A DNA stretch of 64,000 nucleotides from Tolypothrix brevis GSE-NOS-MK-07-07A (GCA_019358985.1 JAHHIJ010000013.1:62001-126000); one strand, 5' to 3'. Shown: positions 1 to 8,237, numbered from the stretch's first letter. Numbers and translations: made by a program. The notes: generated from the letters alone by a model not told the origin.

Positions 1-848
1 CTTTGAGATTCTGATAAAATGCGGGTTATGGCATACTGCACTGCATGACGCTGTTGTCTGCGCTCTCTAGCCGTAATATCCCGACCAATATAAACAATAT
101 CTTCTAAGCCATCTATTTTTTTCTTAATAAATGAACAAGAAAATGCAATTAACAGCTTTTCTCGTTTTTTAGTTCTACAAACTAATTCTATATTTTGGAA
201 ATATTTATGATATAAAGAATGCTGTCTAATGGCTCTTTGTAGTAACAAACTTTCATCAATTATTAAAGAAATGGGCTGATTTATTAGTTCTTGTTCGCTA
301 AATCCAAATAATTCTTGTGCGGCTCGATTTACTTTTTTGATTTTTCCACAGTTAGTTGTCACTAAAAAGGCATCTGCCATTGAAGTGATAACTTGATCCA
401 TGTAATTTTTATAGGTAACTAACGTATGTAATAATAGATTAGATTCATTAACTTTTTGATTGAGATTTTGTTCAAAAAATATTCTTTCGGTAACATCTTC
501 AAGCAAAATAACTAATCTATTATCAGATTCATTTTGACCTGTTTCGCTAAGAATATATATATTGATATATATCTCTGATTTGTCTTCGTAAAAGCGTCCA
601 ATACTTTCTAATTCAAATAGTTCCTGTTTTCCTTGTAAGATAGAGATAAGAATATCTTCAATCCCAATAAATTCGGGAAAACTTAGCCGGACATCTTTTC
701 CTAGTATCACCTCTTCAGGGCGATGGGCAAATCGTTGAACTTGCTCGGATGTATCTGTAATGCAGAAATTTTCATCAAGTTCCAAGCGTTCAAATTTGCG
801 TAAAGACAAAGCGTTGTTAAAAATCCGGTCTAGTACCTGGTATTTCAT
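1..848 (-). CDS. PAS-domain sensor protein, C-terminal part beyond the window
   Basis: An uninterrupted minus-strand frame opens with ATG at 848 (MKYQVLDRIFNNALSLRKFE) and is still open at base 1, so only about 282 N-terminal residues are visible. A first PAS-like segment (residues about 20-130) ends near the sequence LLEDVTER. A second (about 135-270) contains the typical PAS patterns AFLVTTNCGKIKKVNRAAQE and VYIGRDITARERR. The last visible residues, HAVQYAITRILSES, resemble the linker that often leads into a GAF domain in cyanobacterial multi-domain histidine kinases. No phospho-acceptor or ATPase domain is in view, so histidine kinase or diguanylate cyclase output cannot be decided. The product is probably a cytoplasmic sensor. 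No other gene shares its transcript within the window. Confidence 0.8.
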   Translation of the reverse strand, partial: MKYQVLDRIFNNALSLRKFERLELDENFCITDTSEQVQRFAHRPEEVILGKDVRLSFPEFIGIEDILISILQGKQELFELESIGRFYEDKSEIYINIYILSETGQNESDNRLVILLEDVTERIFFEQNLNQKVNESNLLLHTLVTYKNYMDQVITSMADAFLVTTNCGKIKKVNRAAQELFGFSEQELINQPISLIIDESLLLQRAIRQHSLYHKYFQNIELVCRTKKREKLLIAFSCSFIKKKIDGLEDIVYIGRDITARERRQQRHAVQYAITRILSESQ

Positions 849-904
849 TGTGGTGGGGGAATAGTTATTCAGGCATCATGAGAGGGCACAGTAAATCAAC
901 AGAC

Positions 905-1075
905 TAGGAGATAATTAACTCCGTGTCTTCACACTCCACAATGCCACTTGCTTTAACTGAGATTCCTTCGGAAGTTCTGATGTCTTATACATACATCGTC
1001 CTTCCCGTAAGGAAACTTGCACCCGTGCTGGCTCCTCAGCACCCAAAATTCAGCACCACTGATGATTATATAAGC
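905..1075. other. Hairpin-rich intergenic segment, possible decayed mobile-element end
   Basis: The 615-base gap 849-1463 holds no convincing gene. Within it several short stems lie close together: gtgt/acac (923-934), ttcc/ggaa (963-973 and 1002-1014) and a perfect gtgctg/cagcac stem at 1025-1042, with a second cagcacc copy at 1051. On the minus strand a stop-bounded frame of about 45 codons runs through the same bases to a TAA near 917, which could be the worn tail of a transposon gene. A structured RNA or an element end are both possible. No family was recognised. Confidence 0.25.
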
Positions 1076-1224
1076 TAGTTTTTCAAAAATTTGGTCAATA
1101 TACAAGCCCTTGGAGGTAAAAAGTGGAGAATTTGCTGATTGCCTTTTAATTAGTGATGTGCATCAAAGGGCAATTTTTCAGATAATCAGCATATTCTAAG
1201 TATGCCATCGCATCCCTAAAATAT

Positions 1225-1315
1225 AGGACTTACGCACTCGTTACGAGAAAACAAAACTTTGAGATTGCTTCCTTACGTCGCAATGACGGAAACGCGTAGT
1301 CCGTACGTAAGTCCT
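1225..1315. mobile_element. MITE-like element with 10-bp terminal inverted repeats
   Basis: The ends are exact inverted repeats: aggacttacg at 1225-1234 and cgtaagtcct at 1306-1315, enclosing about 70 bp with no coding capacity. Both flanks carry an aatat sequence, but offset by one base, so a target duplication is not certain. The size, the inverted ends and the absence of a transposase fit a miniature element moved in trans. Confidence 0.6.
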
Positions 1316-1463
1316 GAATATTGGCGTTGCAGAACTAGAGGAAGACTACATAGAATTAAATGTAAAATACTCTTCTGGTTCATATTGAGGGGTTTACCGC
1401 TTGTCGCTATTTATCCTCATTCCTTGTCACAATCTAAATAAAGGCGATCGCATATCACCGACA

Positions 1464-1832
1464 ATGCAAATCATACAAAGTCTGCATACAGCCATTCTCG
1501 TTACTAACTTAGAACAATCCGAACACTTTTATGGCACAGTATTAGGATTGCCCAAAGTTGCTCGCTCCCTAAAATACCCTGGTGCGTGGTATCAAATCGG
1601 CGAATCTCAACTTCACCTAATAGTCGCATCCACCGTCCCCACAGACAACCAAAACGAAAAATGGGGACGCAATCCTCATATCGCTTTCTCTGTCACCAAC
1701 TTGGACGCAGCAAAACAGCAGCTATTAGATCATAATTGCCTTTTTCAACCCAGCGCATCCGGTCGCCCTGCTCTTTTCACCCAAGATCCAGATGGGAATA
1801 TTGTCGAACTAACTTTGTACAGACGCGATTAA
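1464..1832 (+). CDS. VOC (glyoxalase/bleomycin-resistance fold) family protein
   Basis: This 122-residue protein has the single-domain length usual for the vicinal oxygen chelate superfamily. It starts IIQSLHTAILVTNLEQSEHF and ends with the typical strand FTQDPDGNIVELTLY. Likely metal-ligand positions are His8 in the first strand, a His in NPHIAFSV, and the Glu of NIVEL. The start at ATG 1464 was chosen because the N-terminal strand begins there; the frame is open upstream to 1401 but that part does not look like the family. The last residues (RRD) and the stop codon come from a 20-bp palindromic repeat at 1821-1840. Substrate is unknown; dioxygenase, lyase or binding roles are all known in this fold. 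Confidence 0.82.
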   Translation: MQIIQSLHTAILVTNLEQSEHFYGTVLGLPKVARSLKYPGAWYQIGESQLHLIVASTVPTDNQNEKWGRNPHIAFSVTNLDAAKQQLLDHNCLFQPSASGRPALFTQDPDGNIVELTLYRRD

Positions 1833-1840
1833 TCGCGTCT
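1821..1840. repeat. 20-bp perfect palindrome spanning a stop codon
   Basis: The sequence agacgcgatt/aatcgcgtct is perfectly palindromic. It covers the last three codons and the TAA of the VOC gene and ends 6 bases before the ATG of the next gene, replacing the place where a Shine-Dalgarno site would sit. It resembles in design the other agacg...cgtct hairpins of this window. Confidence 0.8.
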
Positions 1841-1846
1841 CTACCT

Positions 1847-3139
1847 ATGAAAATTATCGCTTACACTTACACTGACCCTTTACTAGAATCCACATCCGAT
1901 CCTCATAGTTGGGGATGGGAGGTGGATCGAGTTTATGAGGATTTGGGTAAGCGATCGCAATTACAAGAATTACTCACTGATTGTCAAACCGAACCAGCAA
2001 ATTATCTCCTGATTCGTCGGTTGGCGGAATTGGGAGATAATTTAGAACAAGTGAGCGATCGCTTAACCCAACTCGAAGCGATGGGGGTAGCAATAATTGC
2101 CACTGAACAAGCTTACTCTTCAGAAACTCCCAATTTTCGCGCTGACTTATTCAAATTGCTACACGAAATTCAGCGCCAGCACAAGAGCGATCGCATCCGC
2201 CAAGGACACGCCCGCAACCGTTTGGAGGCTGCGCCACCACCAGGTAAAGCACCCTATGGCTATCGCAGAGGTAACGCAAAGTACATTGTTGATCGTAGTA
2301 CTTCGCCAGTAGTCAAAGATTTTTTTGATAACTTCCTGCTTTACGGTTCTCTGCGGGGAGCAGTGCGTTATCTGACGAAAAAATATGCGAAGAAAATCTC
2401 TGTCACCACTGGACGACGCTGGTTGACAAATCCAGTATATCGCGGCAATACCGCTTATCATAACGGAGAAATTATTTCGGATACGCATGTGTCAATTATA
2501 ACTAAAGAAGAAGCAGCGCAAATTGACCGACTTTTACGCCGCAATAGTCGTTTGCCATCTCGAAGTGCAAGCGCACCGCGTTCTCTAGCGGGTTTGGTTA
2601 TCTGTGGCGAGTGTCAATCACATATGACAGTTACCCGTGTGACCCAGCGTAACCAAGACAAGGAGTATCTTTATTTACGTCCCATTAACTGTGGCAAAAG
2701 CCCAAAATGTCGCGCTATTCCCTACGCACAAATTTTGTCAAAGACAATTGAAGCGGTTTGTCGTGACTTACCGAGTGCAGTCGCGAAGATGAATTTTCCT
2801 CAATTAGATGCCGTTAAAAATAGTTTAGGTGAAAAGAGCGATCGGCAGCAACAAATACTCGAACAATTACCCACCTTAGTAGAAACTGGAATTTTAGATG
2901 TAGAAACCGCAAAATTAAGAGCATACAAACTCCGTATAGAAATTTCTGCACTAATCGCAAAACTAGCAACACTTCCCCCCGTCAACTTACTTTCTGTTGC
3001 TCAAGCTGTTTCCATTCCCCAATTTTGGTTAGACTTATCAGAAACCGAGCGACGATTTTATCTGCGAGAATTTATTCGCCAAATTGAAATTATTCGTCAA
3101 AATCAAAATTGGCAACTGCAAATCATCTTTATTTTTTAA
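1847..3139 (+). CDS. Serine-recombinase-like protein lacking the catalytic serine
   Basis: This 430-residue protein has the architecture of a large serine recombinase. The N-terminal resolvase-like region (about 1-110) includes LLIRRLAELG and LEAMGVAIIATEQ. A recombinase domain (about 130-240) includes GKAPYGYRRG and GRRWLTNPVYRGN. A zinc-ribbon-like part (about 260-315) has CGEC and CGKSPKC. A C-terminal helical part follows. The strand that normally reads Y-x-R-x-S reads AYTYTDPLLE here, so both the nucleophilic Ser and the nearby Arg appear missing. Members of this superfamily excise heterocyst elements in Nostocales (XisF type), but without the serine DNA cleavage is unlikely; a DNA-binding or regulatory role is inferred. 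Codon use and HIP1 sites match the neighbours, suggesting long residence. Confidence 0.75.
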   Translation: MKIIAYTYTDPLLESTSDPHSWGWEVDRVYEDLGKRSQLQELLTDCQTEPANYLLIRRLAELGDNLEQVSDRLTQLEAMGVAIIATEQAYSSETPNFRADLFKLLHEIQRQHKSDRIRQGHARNRLEAAPPPGKAPYGYRRGNAKYIVDRSTSPVVKDFFDNFLLYGSLRGAVRYLTKKYAKKISVTTGRRWLTNPVYRGNTAYHNGEIISDTHVSIITKEEAAQIDRLLRRNSRLPSRSASAPRSLAGLVICGECQSHMTVTRVTQRNQDKEYLYLRPINCGKSPKCRAIPYAQILSKTIEAVCRDLPSAVAKMNFPQLDAVKNSLGEKSDRQQQILEQLPTLVETGILDVETAKLRAYKLRIEISALIAKLATLPPVNLLSVAQAVSIPQFWLDLSETERRFYLREFIRQIEIIRQNQNWQLQIIFIF

Positions 3140-3196
3140 TTCGTAGTAATCGCTAAAGCGATTTTCCAAAGGTTACTAGTTTGAGTAGGGTTTGAG

Positions 3197-3835
3197 TCAT
3201 GAGTTGATACCTCGTTCAAATTCATCAACGGCTTGAATTTGGTCTGAGATTAGACAGCATTGTTCTAGTAAAGAGATATTTAGTTCTGGCAGAAACTCAC
3301 TTAAAGTAATTTGCTCATAGCCATTGGTTTCCAAAAACTCTGCTATATTTTCTTCGCGTAAGTGATAGACTGTCAGCCGATTATTTTCCCAAAACCAAAC
3401 TTCTGCTACTCCCAAGCGTCGGTAAGTTTTGAGTTTATCAATACTGCCACTGGTGATAATCACTTCTACAACTAAGTCAGGAATATCTTTTTCCTCTCCA
3501 ATCGAATAACATTCGTCTGGTTCTGCCCCAGCTTTCTTAAATCTATTTTTTAAAGTGGGGCTACCCATTGGCGTATGTTGTATCCGCTTTTTGAGAAGAT
3601 AAAACTCTATCAAAGTAGCCAGACGTTTTTTTAGTTTTTCATGCCGGAACGACGGTGACACAATTTCTAATATCCCATCCAAATAATTGACGTGGTAATG
3701 AGAGTTTTGCTCTAGCTTGGTTAGTAGCGCTTCATAAATATCCCAACTAACACCACTGGTACTAAACCTCTCTTCTGGATCGTCAATTTGAGTAAGTTCT
3801 GGGTAGTCTATAAGTTCTTTGAGACTGTTAACCAT
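3197..3835 (-). CDS. Uma2 family (DUF820) putative restriction-endonuclease-fold protein
   Basis: The 212-residue product carries the core of the Uma2 family, which is greatly expanded in cyanobacteria and has a PD-(D/E)XK-like fold. Visible signature segments are HYHVNYLDGILEIVSPS (about 46-62), a basic helix with HEKLKKRLATLIEFYLL, AGAEPDECYSIG, PDLVVEVIITSGSIDKLKTY with the putative acidic catalytic residues, and GVAEVWFWENNRLTVY. The family's cellular role is not established; some members are proposed nucleases. The start is ATG 3835. The gene converges on the recombinase-like gene, with a short gap that holds an aatcgctaaagcgatt palindrome near 3150. No partner gene is evident. Confidence 0.85.
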   Translation of the reverse strand: MVNSLKELIDYPELTQIDDPEERFSTSGVSWDIYEALLTKLEQNSHYHVNYLDGILEIVSPSFRHEKLKKRLATLIEFYLLKKRIQHTPMGSPTLKNRFKKAGAEPDECYSIGEEKDIPDLVVEVIITSGSIDKLKTYRRLGVAEVWFWENNRLTVYHLREENIAEFLETNGYEQITLSEFLPELNISLLEQCCLISDQIQAVDEFERGINS

Positions 3836-3911
3836 TCTTTTAAGTGACTAAAGTAAGTTCTAGAGGATTGATAGTTTTGCTTAATACCGTTCAATTAAGC
3901 CCCAAATCCTC

Positions 3912-3939
3912 GTAGAGACGTAGCAATGCTACGTCTCTA
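3912..3939. repeat. Dispersed hairpin repeat, ACGTAGCA/TGCTACGT core
   Basis: The unit gtagagacgtagcaatgctacgtctcta is a near-perfect inverted repeat with a 2-base loop. The same core recurs at about 13591, 19954, 24451, 35630, 42560, 47914, 58527 and 62258. It lies in the gap between the Uma2 gene and the gene upstream, both on the minus strand. Confidence 0.8.
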
Positions 3940-4006
3940 AATACATACCATTTTTTACCACCAATTCCTTAACACCAACTGTATTGACTTATCGCTATCT
4001 TCGATT

Positions 4007-5617
4007 TTACATCTCATCTTCCCTCTCAACTTGACTTCTAAAAGAAGATGCAGGTCGTCTACCCGCATTACGCACATTCACAAATTTACCAAGTAAATCG
4101 AACCAAAAAGGCGCACCCATCGAAATAGCAATACCACTGAAAATCCAACCAGGAATCATAGTTAAAACCTTCAATAAAGGGAAGCTTTTCTTTTTATTAG
4201 GTGTCCAGGCAATTTGCTGCTCTAAATTAACATCAGACCAACCAATCGGTAAAGCAACGTTGTCTAAAGCGCTATCAGCTTGGTCTCTTATTCTATCTAG
4301 GGTTGCACTCTTATCTGATTCTCCCTGAGAATTTGGATTACCAATCGCCTGATTATTTTGATTTATGAATAATATCTCTCCCGCACTATTAGTAATTGTT
4401 TCTCGGAGAGCCGAATCTTTTGATAATCTACTAATCATGTGAAATGCATCCGCATTAGAGATGACAGCAAGACTCAAGCCCAGCATAATCGCTACACCTT
4501 TAGAATTACGCTTATAAACACCAGAAGCTCGTTCCATTGAACTATCAAAAGTACGTTCAATTTCTTTTTGTAATGTATGAATACCTTCTTCTGTAGTTTG
4601 AATCCTTGATTGGGCACGTTTTCCTAAAATAGTAATATTTTCTACAACAGATTTTGGGAGTTTCTCAATTAAATCTATAGTTTTAACTACATTTATAATT
4701 CCTTGATTTGTATCGCTATCTTTATCTTTTACAGCTTCTTTAATTTCGTTATAAACACCACTATCTTTTCTAAGAGTTTCGACAACTTCATTAATATTAG
4801 GTCTTAAACCTCCTAACAAAATTGCCTGTTCAATATCTGCAAAAATATCTTTTTTAATAAACTGTACTTTTCGCAATACTTTTTCAAATAAATCCTGTTT
4901 CGGCATATCTGCCTGAAAAACTTCTATATATCTATCCAAACTTTCTCCCAAACGAGTAATACTAGTATTCAAATCAGCTTTTTGATTTTGAAAATTCCAA
5001 CTTATTTGTTCAAAGTCGGCTTGAGTTTCTGCATATTGCTGAAACATAGTATTGATGAATGAAGCAGAGGTTTCATCATCTTTTGTCTGGTCTTGCAATT
5101 CCAGTAAAACTTGTTCTAATTTAGCTAATTGAGCATTCTTAAATTTTTCCAGCCTAGATTGAGTTAATGTCTGAACCATTGTCGGTAATTGCAAGGTTTC
5201 CATTAACGTAGTCGCAAATATATCTGAGGGAATGTAAGAAGGACCAGTACGTTTTTTTTCTCCAAAAATAGTTTCTTCTTTGTCACCTCCTGGTCGCGCT
5301 GTTTTTATTGAACGATATAATGAGCCAATTCCCCACGTAAGTCTGCGCGGTAAAGTTACAAGAAATCCTTTAGCTTCTTGGTTAATATTTTTTACTAAAG
5401 CATGAGAATAAATACTATTAGCTAGTTCAATTACGTGAGCGTCTTCTGAGTCTTGAACATCACCCGCTAAAAATATTTCAACTGATTTTTTTAGGTGTTC
5501 AGCCCGCCATTGCAACACAGTGGCAATAAGTTCCTGAATTTCTGAGGCTAATAAACTTAAAATTAAGTAAGTAAAGACTAAACCTAACGCCAAATCGAAA
5601 ATAACAGGTAGATTCAT
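4007..5617 (-). CDS. Membrane-anchored coiled-coil protein of unknown function
   Basis: I do not recognise an assigned function. The 536-residue product starts at ATG 5617, with a good ribosome site (GGAGAG, 7 bases upstream). It has an N-terminal membrane segment (FDLALGLVFTYLILSLLASE, about 5-25), then a long Glu/Lys/Gln-rich, probably coiled-coil region (about 130-360). A second hydrophobic segment follows near 380-400 (IMLGLSLAVISNADAF) and a C-terminal one near 480-505 (IPGWIFSGIAISMGAPFW) that leads into the motif GAPFWFDLLGKFVNVRNAG and a charged tail. The closing motif looks conserved, and similar uncharacterised proteins are known to me from other bacteria. The layout suggests a membrane scaffold with a large cytoplasmic coil. 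It stands alone on the minus strand, divergent from the glycosyltransferase at 5883. Confidence 0.75.
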   Translation of the reverse strand: MNLPVIFDLALGLVFTYLILSLLASEIQELIATVLQWRAEHLKKSVEIFLAGDVQDSEDAHVIELANSIYSHALVKNINQEAKGFLVTLPRRLTWGIGSLYRSIKTARPGGDKEETIFGEKKRTGPSYIPSDIFATTLMETLQLPTMVQTLTQSRLEKFKNAQLAKLEQVLLELQDQTKDDETSASFINTMFQQYAETQADFEQISWNFQNQKADLNTSITRLGESLDRYIEVFQADMPKQDLFEKVLRKVQFIKKDIFADIEQAILLGGLRPNINEVVETLRKDSGVYNEIKEAVKDKDSDTNQGIINVVKTIDLIEKLPKSVVENITILGKRAQSRIQTTEEGIHTLQKEIERTFDSSMERASGVYKRNSKGVAIMLGLSLAVISNADAFHMISRLSKDSALRETITNSAGEILFINQNNQAIGNPNSQGESDKSATLDRIRDQADSALDNVALPIGWSDVNLEQQIAWTPNKKKSFPLLKVLTMIPGWIFSGIAISMGAPFWFDLLGKFVNVRNAGRRPASSFRSQVEREDEM

Positions 5618-5882
5618 TGATCGACTCTCCATTCTTCGGTAGAATACAGTGTATTGTATTATGTGTATCAGTTGTTTCCGGGAAATATTTGTTAAATAAT
5701 TTAAAAAAAAAATCTGAGAATAAATTCTTAAAAAATATTATTCGCGATCGCACAAATATGAGCTAATTTTAAATTTAGGAATTCTTCATCTCCTGTGCTT
5801 GTTAAGTACTCTGGCAACATTGAAGACTCCAAAACGTCTGGAGTGTAATCAAAGTCTGCTTTGCAAATGATTATCCTAGATT

Positions 5883-7496
5883 ATGCAAGAAGGAAGCTTT
5901 ACTTGGAGTCGTCTAGAAAAACAATATCGCGTGGTTGAGAAAAGGATTGATTGGGGATGGGTAATAGTGCTGTTGTTGGCAGCGGTGTTACTCTTTAGCA
6001 TAAATCTTGGGGAATTGCCACTGCGAGATTGGGATGAAGGTACTGTGGCACAAGTTGCCCGTGAAATTTGGCGTGCGCCGGCTGGCTCAATGCGTTGGCT
6101 TTATCCGATGCTAGGAGGTGTACCATATCACAATAAGCCCCCGCTGATGCATTTGCTGATTGCCTGGACTTATTCGCTATTGGGCGTGAATGAGTGGACT
6201 ACGCGCTTACCAGGAGCAATGTTAACAGCTATTTCTGTACCTTTGTTGTATTGTATTGGTAGAGAGATATTTCGCCAACGTTGGGCAGCGATTTACAGTG
6301 CTTTGATTTATCTAACTATGTTGCCAGTAGTGCGTCATGGACGTTTGGCAATGTTAGATGGTGCGGTAATCTGCTTTTTTATGCTGATGATGTTGTGTGT
6401 ATTGCGATCGCGTCGCGATTTGCGATACTGTCTGGGTATCGGCATCGGTTTTGGCTTAATTTGTCTAACTAAAGGTATGTTAGGCATATTATTAGGAGCT
6501 ATCGCCTTTATATTTCTTCTGTGGGATACCCCACGACTTCTCACCAGTTGGTATATGTGGATAGCCATCATCATTGGCAGTATACCGATAGTTTTCTGGT
6601 ATGGTTTCCAGTGGATACATTATGGTGAAAGTTTCGCCCGCATTGGTATCATGGGTCAATCCCTCAACCGCATTAACACAAATGTTGAGAATCATTCTGG
6701 ACCACCCTGGTATTATCTGTTAGAAATTTTCAAGTACGCATGGCCCTGGTTGATGTTTTTGCCGCAAGCGTTACGCTTAATTTGGGAAAATCGCAATCTT
6801 AGCTGGGCAAAACTCGTGCTTGTCTGGAGTGGTGTTTACCTCCTAGCTATTTCCCTCATGGGAACTAAATTACCTTGGTACGTTTTTCCGATTTACCCTA
6901 GTTTAGCTTTAGCTTTTGGTGCGTTGCTGGCAGAGACAGAAAATCCAACTTTACAGTCATCTTATCCCCGCGCTTGGGTAGCTAGTTTTTCGCTACTAGC
7001 TGTAGTCGCTTCTGCTGGCAGCATTTATTATAGTTGGGGTACAGCAGGTAAATCTGACTTACAGATGATTTTTGCTGCTGTAGCTGTAACTATGGCTACT
7101 TCAGCTATTTTAGCAGAGCGAGGTGACGGACAATTTCTGAAAATTTTGTTTTGGGGAAGTTATATTTCGTTGCTGCTGTTGATGAAATCAAACTATTGGG
7201 TTTGGGAATTAGAAGAGAGTTATCCTGTTAAACCAGTTGCTGTGATGATTCAGCGGGCAAAACCTACAGTCAGAAAGATTTATACATCTTTTCCGTATAA
7301 TCGTCCGTCATTGAATTTTTATAGCGATCGTAACATTATTTCCGCTTCTAGTGCTGAACTAAAATATTATTGGCAATACAACGAGCAACCCTACTTTTTA
7401 CTCGATGCATCTGCTCTGAAAAATCTCCATTTAGAATCAGTGAAGCGAATTGACGAAACCCAAGGTTTCACACTGATTACAAAAGACACATATTGA
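5883..7496 (+). CDS. Family 39 (ArnT/PMT-like) membrane glycosyltransferase
   Basis: This 537-residue protein has many hydrophobic helices and the first-loop acidic motif of GT-C transferases: LPLRDWDEGTVAQVAREI (about 48-65), where Asp-Glu is the catalytic pair of the ArnT/PMT_2 family. KPPLMHLLIAWTYSLLGVNEWTTRLPGAM follows, the typical second conserved block. Such enzymes use a polyprenyl-phosphate sugar to glycosylate lipids or proteins on the periplasmic face of the plasma membrane. The acceptor here is unknown. The C-terminal part (about 440-537) is more soluble and probably periplasmic. The gene is single, divergent from the coiled-coil membrane gene, and converges on the zinc-ribbon gene across a heptamer hairpin. 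Confidence 0.87.
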   Translation: MQEGSFTWSRLEKQYRVVEKRIDWGWVIVLLLAAVLLFSINLGELPLRDWDEGTVAQVAREIWRAPAGSMRWLYPMLGGVPYHNKPPLMHLLIAWTYSLLGVNEWTTRLPGAMLTAISVPLLYCIGREIFRQRWAAIYSALIYLTMLPVVRHGRLAMLDGAVICFFMLMMLCVLRSRRDLRYCLGIGIGFGLICLTKGMLGILLGAIAFIFLLWDTPRLLTSWYMWIAIIIGSIPIVFWYGFQWIHYGESFARIGIMGQSLNRINTNVENHSGPPWYYLLEIFKYAWPWLMFLPQALRLIWENRNLSWAKLVLVWSGVYLLAISLMGTKLPWYVFPIYPSLALAFGALLAETENPTLQSSYPRAWVASFSLLAVVASAGSIYYSWGTAGKSDLQMIFAAVAVTMATSAILAERGDGQFLKILFWGSYISLLLLMKSNYWVWELEESYPVKPVAVMIQRAKPTVRKIYTSFPYNRPSLNFYSDRNIISASSAELKYYWQYNEQPYFLLDASALKNLHLESVKRIDETQGFTLITKDTY

Positions 7497-7630
7497 AAAG
7501 GGGAAGGGGAAGGGTTAAAGGGGAAAGGGGAAAGGGGAAAGGTATGGAAATAAAGATTTATTTAAATCACTCATCATGTTTTTCTTCTCCCTTTCCCCTT
7601 CCCCCTTCCCCTTTCCCCTTTTCCCCTCCT
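7497..7630. repeat. Purine/pyrimidine heptamer hairpin between convergent genes
   Basis: The left arm is made of (aaagggg)-type heptamers (7497-7545) and the right arm of the complementary (ccccttt)-type heptamers (7588-7627), with about 40 bases between. It occupies the whole gap between two convergent genes and could end transcription from both sides. Similar structures lie near 49850 and 59815. Confidence 0.65.
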
Positions 7631-8002
7631 CTAGTCCCTATTTTCCACCTTTTCCGTTCCTGGAAGACTTTGGTGATGGTCAGTCTTTTGCTGAGTGATA
7701 CCAATCATGCCTAAAAGAATAGCACTTACTACAGCTAAAGCTAGCAAAGGACGCTTGAGGACGATAAAATCTCGTATAATTCTAGCTAAAGGACTACTTT
7801 GACGACGTAGCGATGATGAGATTATCATCTGTCTCAAGATAAACGGATCGCGGACATAGTGACCGCTTTGAGAAACTACTAGGCGTTCCTGACAATACGG
7901 ACAGGTAAATAAGCCAATGCACGTCTTAACTGGCTTTGGGGTTGCATTTTTCCGGCAAATTGGGCAAGTAACATAATGATTATCAAAGGTGTGTGTATTC
8001 AT
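7631..8002 (-). CDS. Zinc-ribbon protein with a C-terminal membrane segment
   Basis: This 123-residue protein has two CxxC pairs near the N-terminus (CPIC at about 14-17 and CPYC at about 34-37), spaced as in a treble-clef or rubredoxin-like zinc ribbon. A basic linker follows, then one hydrophobic helix (PLLALAVVSAILLGMIGI, about 84-102) and a short polar tail. It is probably a cytoplasmic zinc ribbon tethered to a membrane. No named family was recognised. The gene ends against the heptamer repeat and starts beyond a 553-base intergenic region shared with the divergent CLC channel gene. Confidence 0.75.
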   Translation of the reverse strand: MNTHTFDNHYVTCPICRKNATPKPVKTCIGLFTCPYCQERLVVSQSGHYVRDPFILRQMIISSSLRRQSSPLARIIRDFIVLKRPLLALAVVSAILLGMIGITQQKTDHHQSLPGTEKVENRD

Positions 8003-8169
8003 CTACCTTGTCCGCTTAGTCCACTCACTCGCTCTATAACAATAACTATATTCAATTCCCGAACACCCTCCTAAATTACTGAGTGTGGTTTGACATAAGT
8101 CATGAATCACACATCAAGTATTTTTCCGAAAAGCGGGATGCTTATCTTACTAAGCATGGCTGAAGTTAC

Positions 8170-8237
8170 GAAGTTTTGAGCAGTTGTCGCTCAAAACTTC
8201 TGGCTGCAACACGAGTATAACTACATTTGGTGTAGTT
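8170..8237. other. Two adjacent perfect hairpins in a 553-base intergenic region
   Basis: The gap 8003-8555 has no gene. It contains a perfect 12-bp stem, gaagttttgagc (8170-8181) with gctcaaaacttc (8189-8200) and a 7-base loop. This is followed 19 bases later by a perfect 7-bp stem, aactaca/tgtagtt (8219-8237). There is no T-run directly after either stem, so a simple terminator is unlikely. A small RNA or a long 5' leader of the CLC gene are alternatives. No known RNA family was recognised. Confidence 0.4.

Noticed and set aside
1259-1441. Plus-strand 60-codon frame before the VOC gene
   Set aside because: It consists mainly of the MITE at 1225-1315 and its flank.
7493-7714. Plus-strand frame of 73 codons rich in Gly, Lys and Pro
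   Set aside because: It is low-complexity heptamer repeat sequence, overlapping the real zinc-ribbon gene on the other strand.
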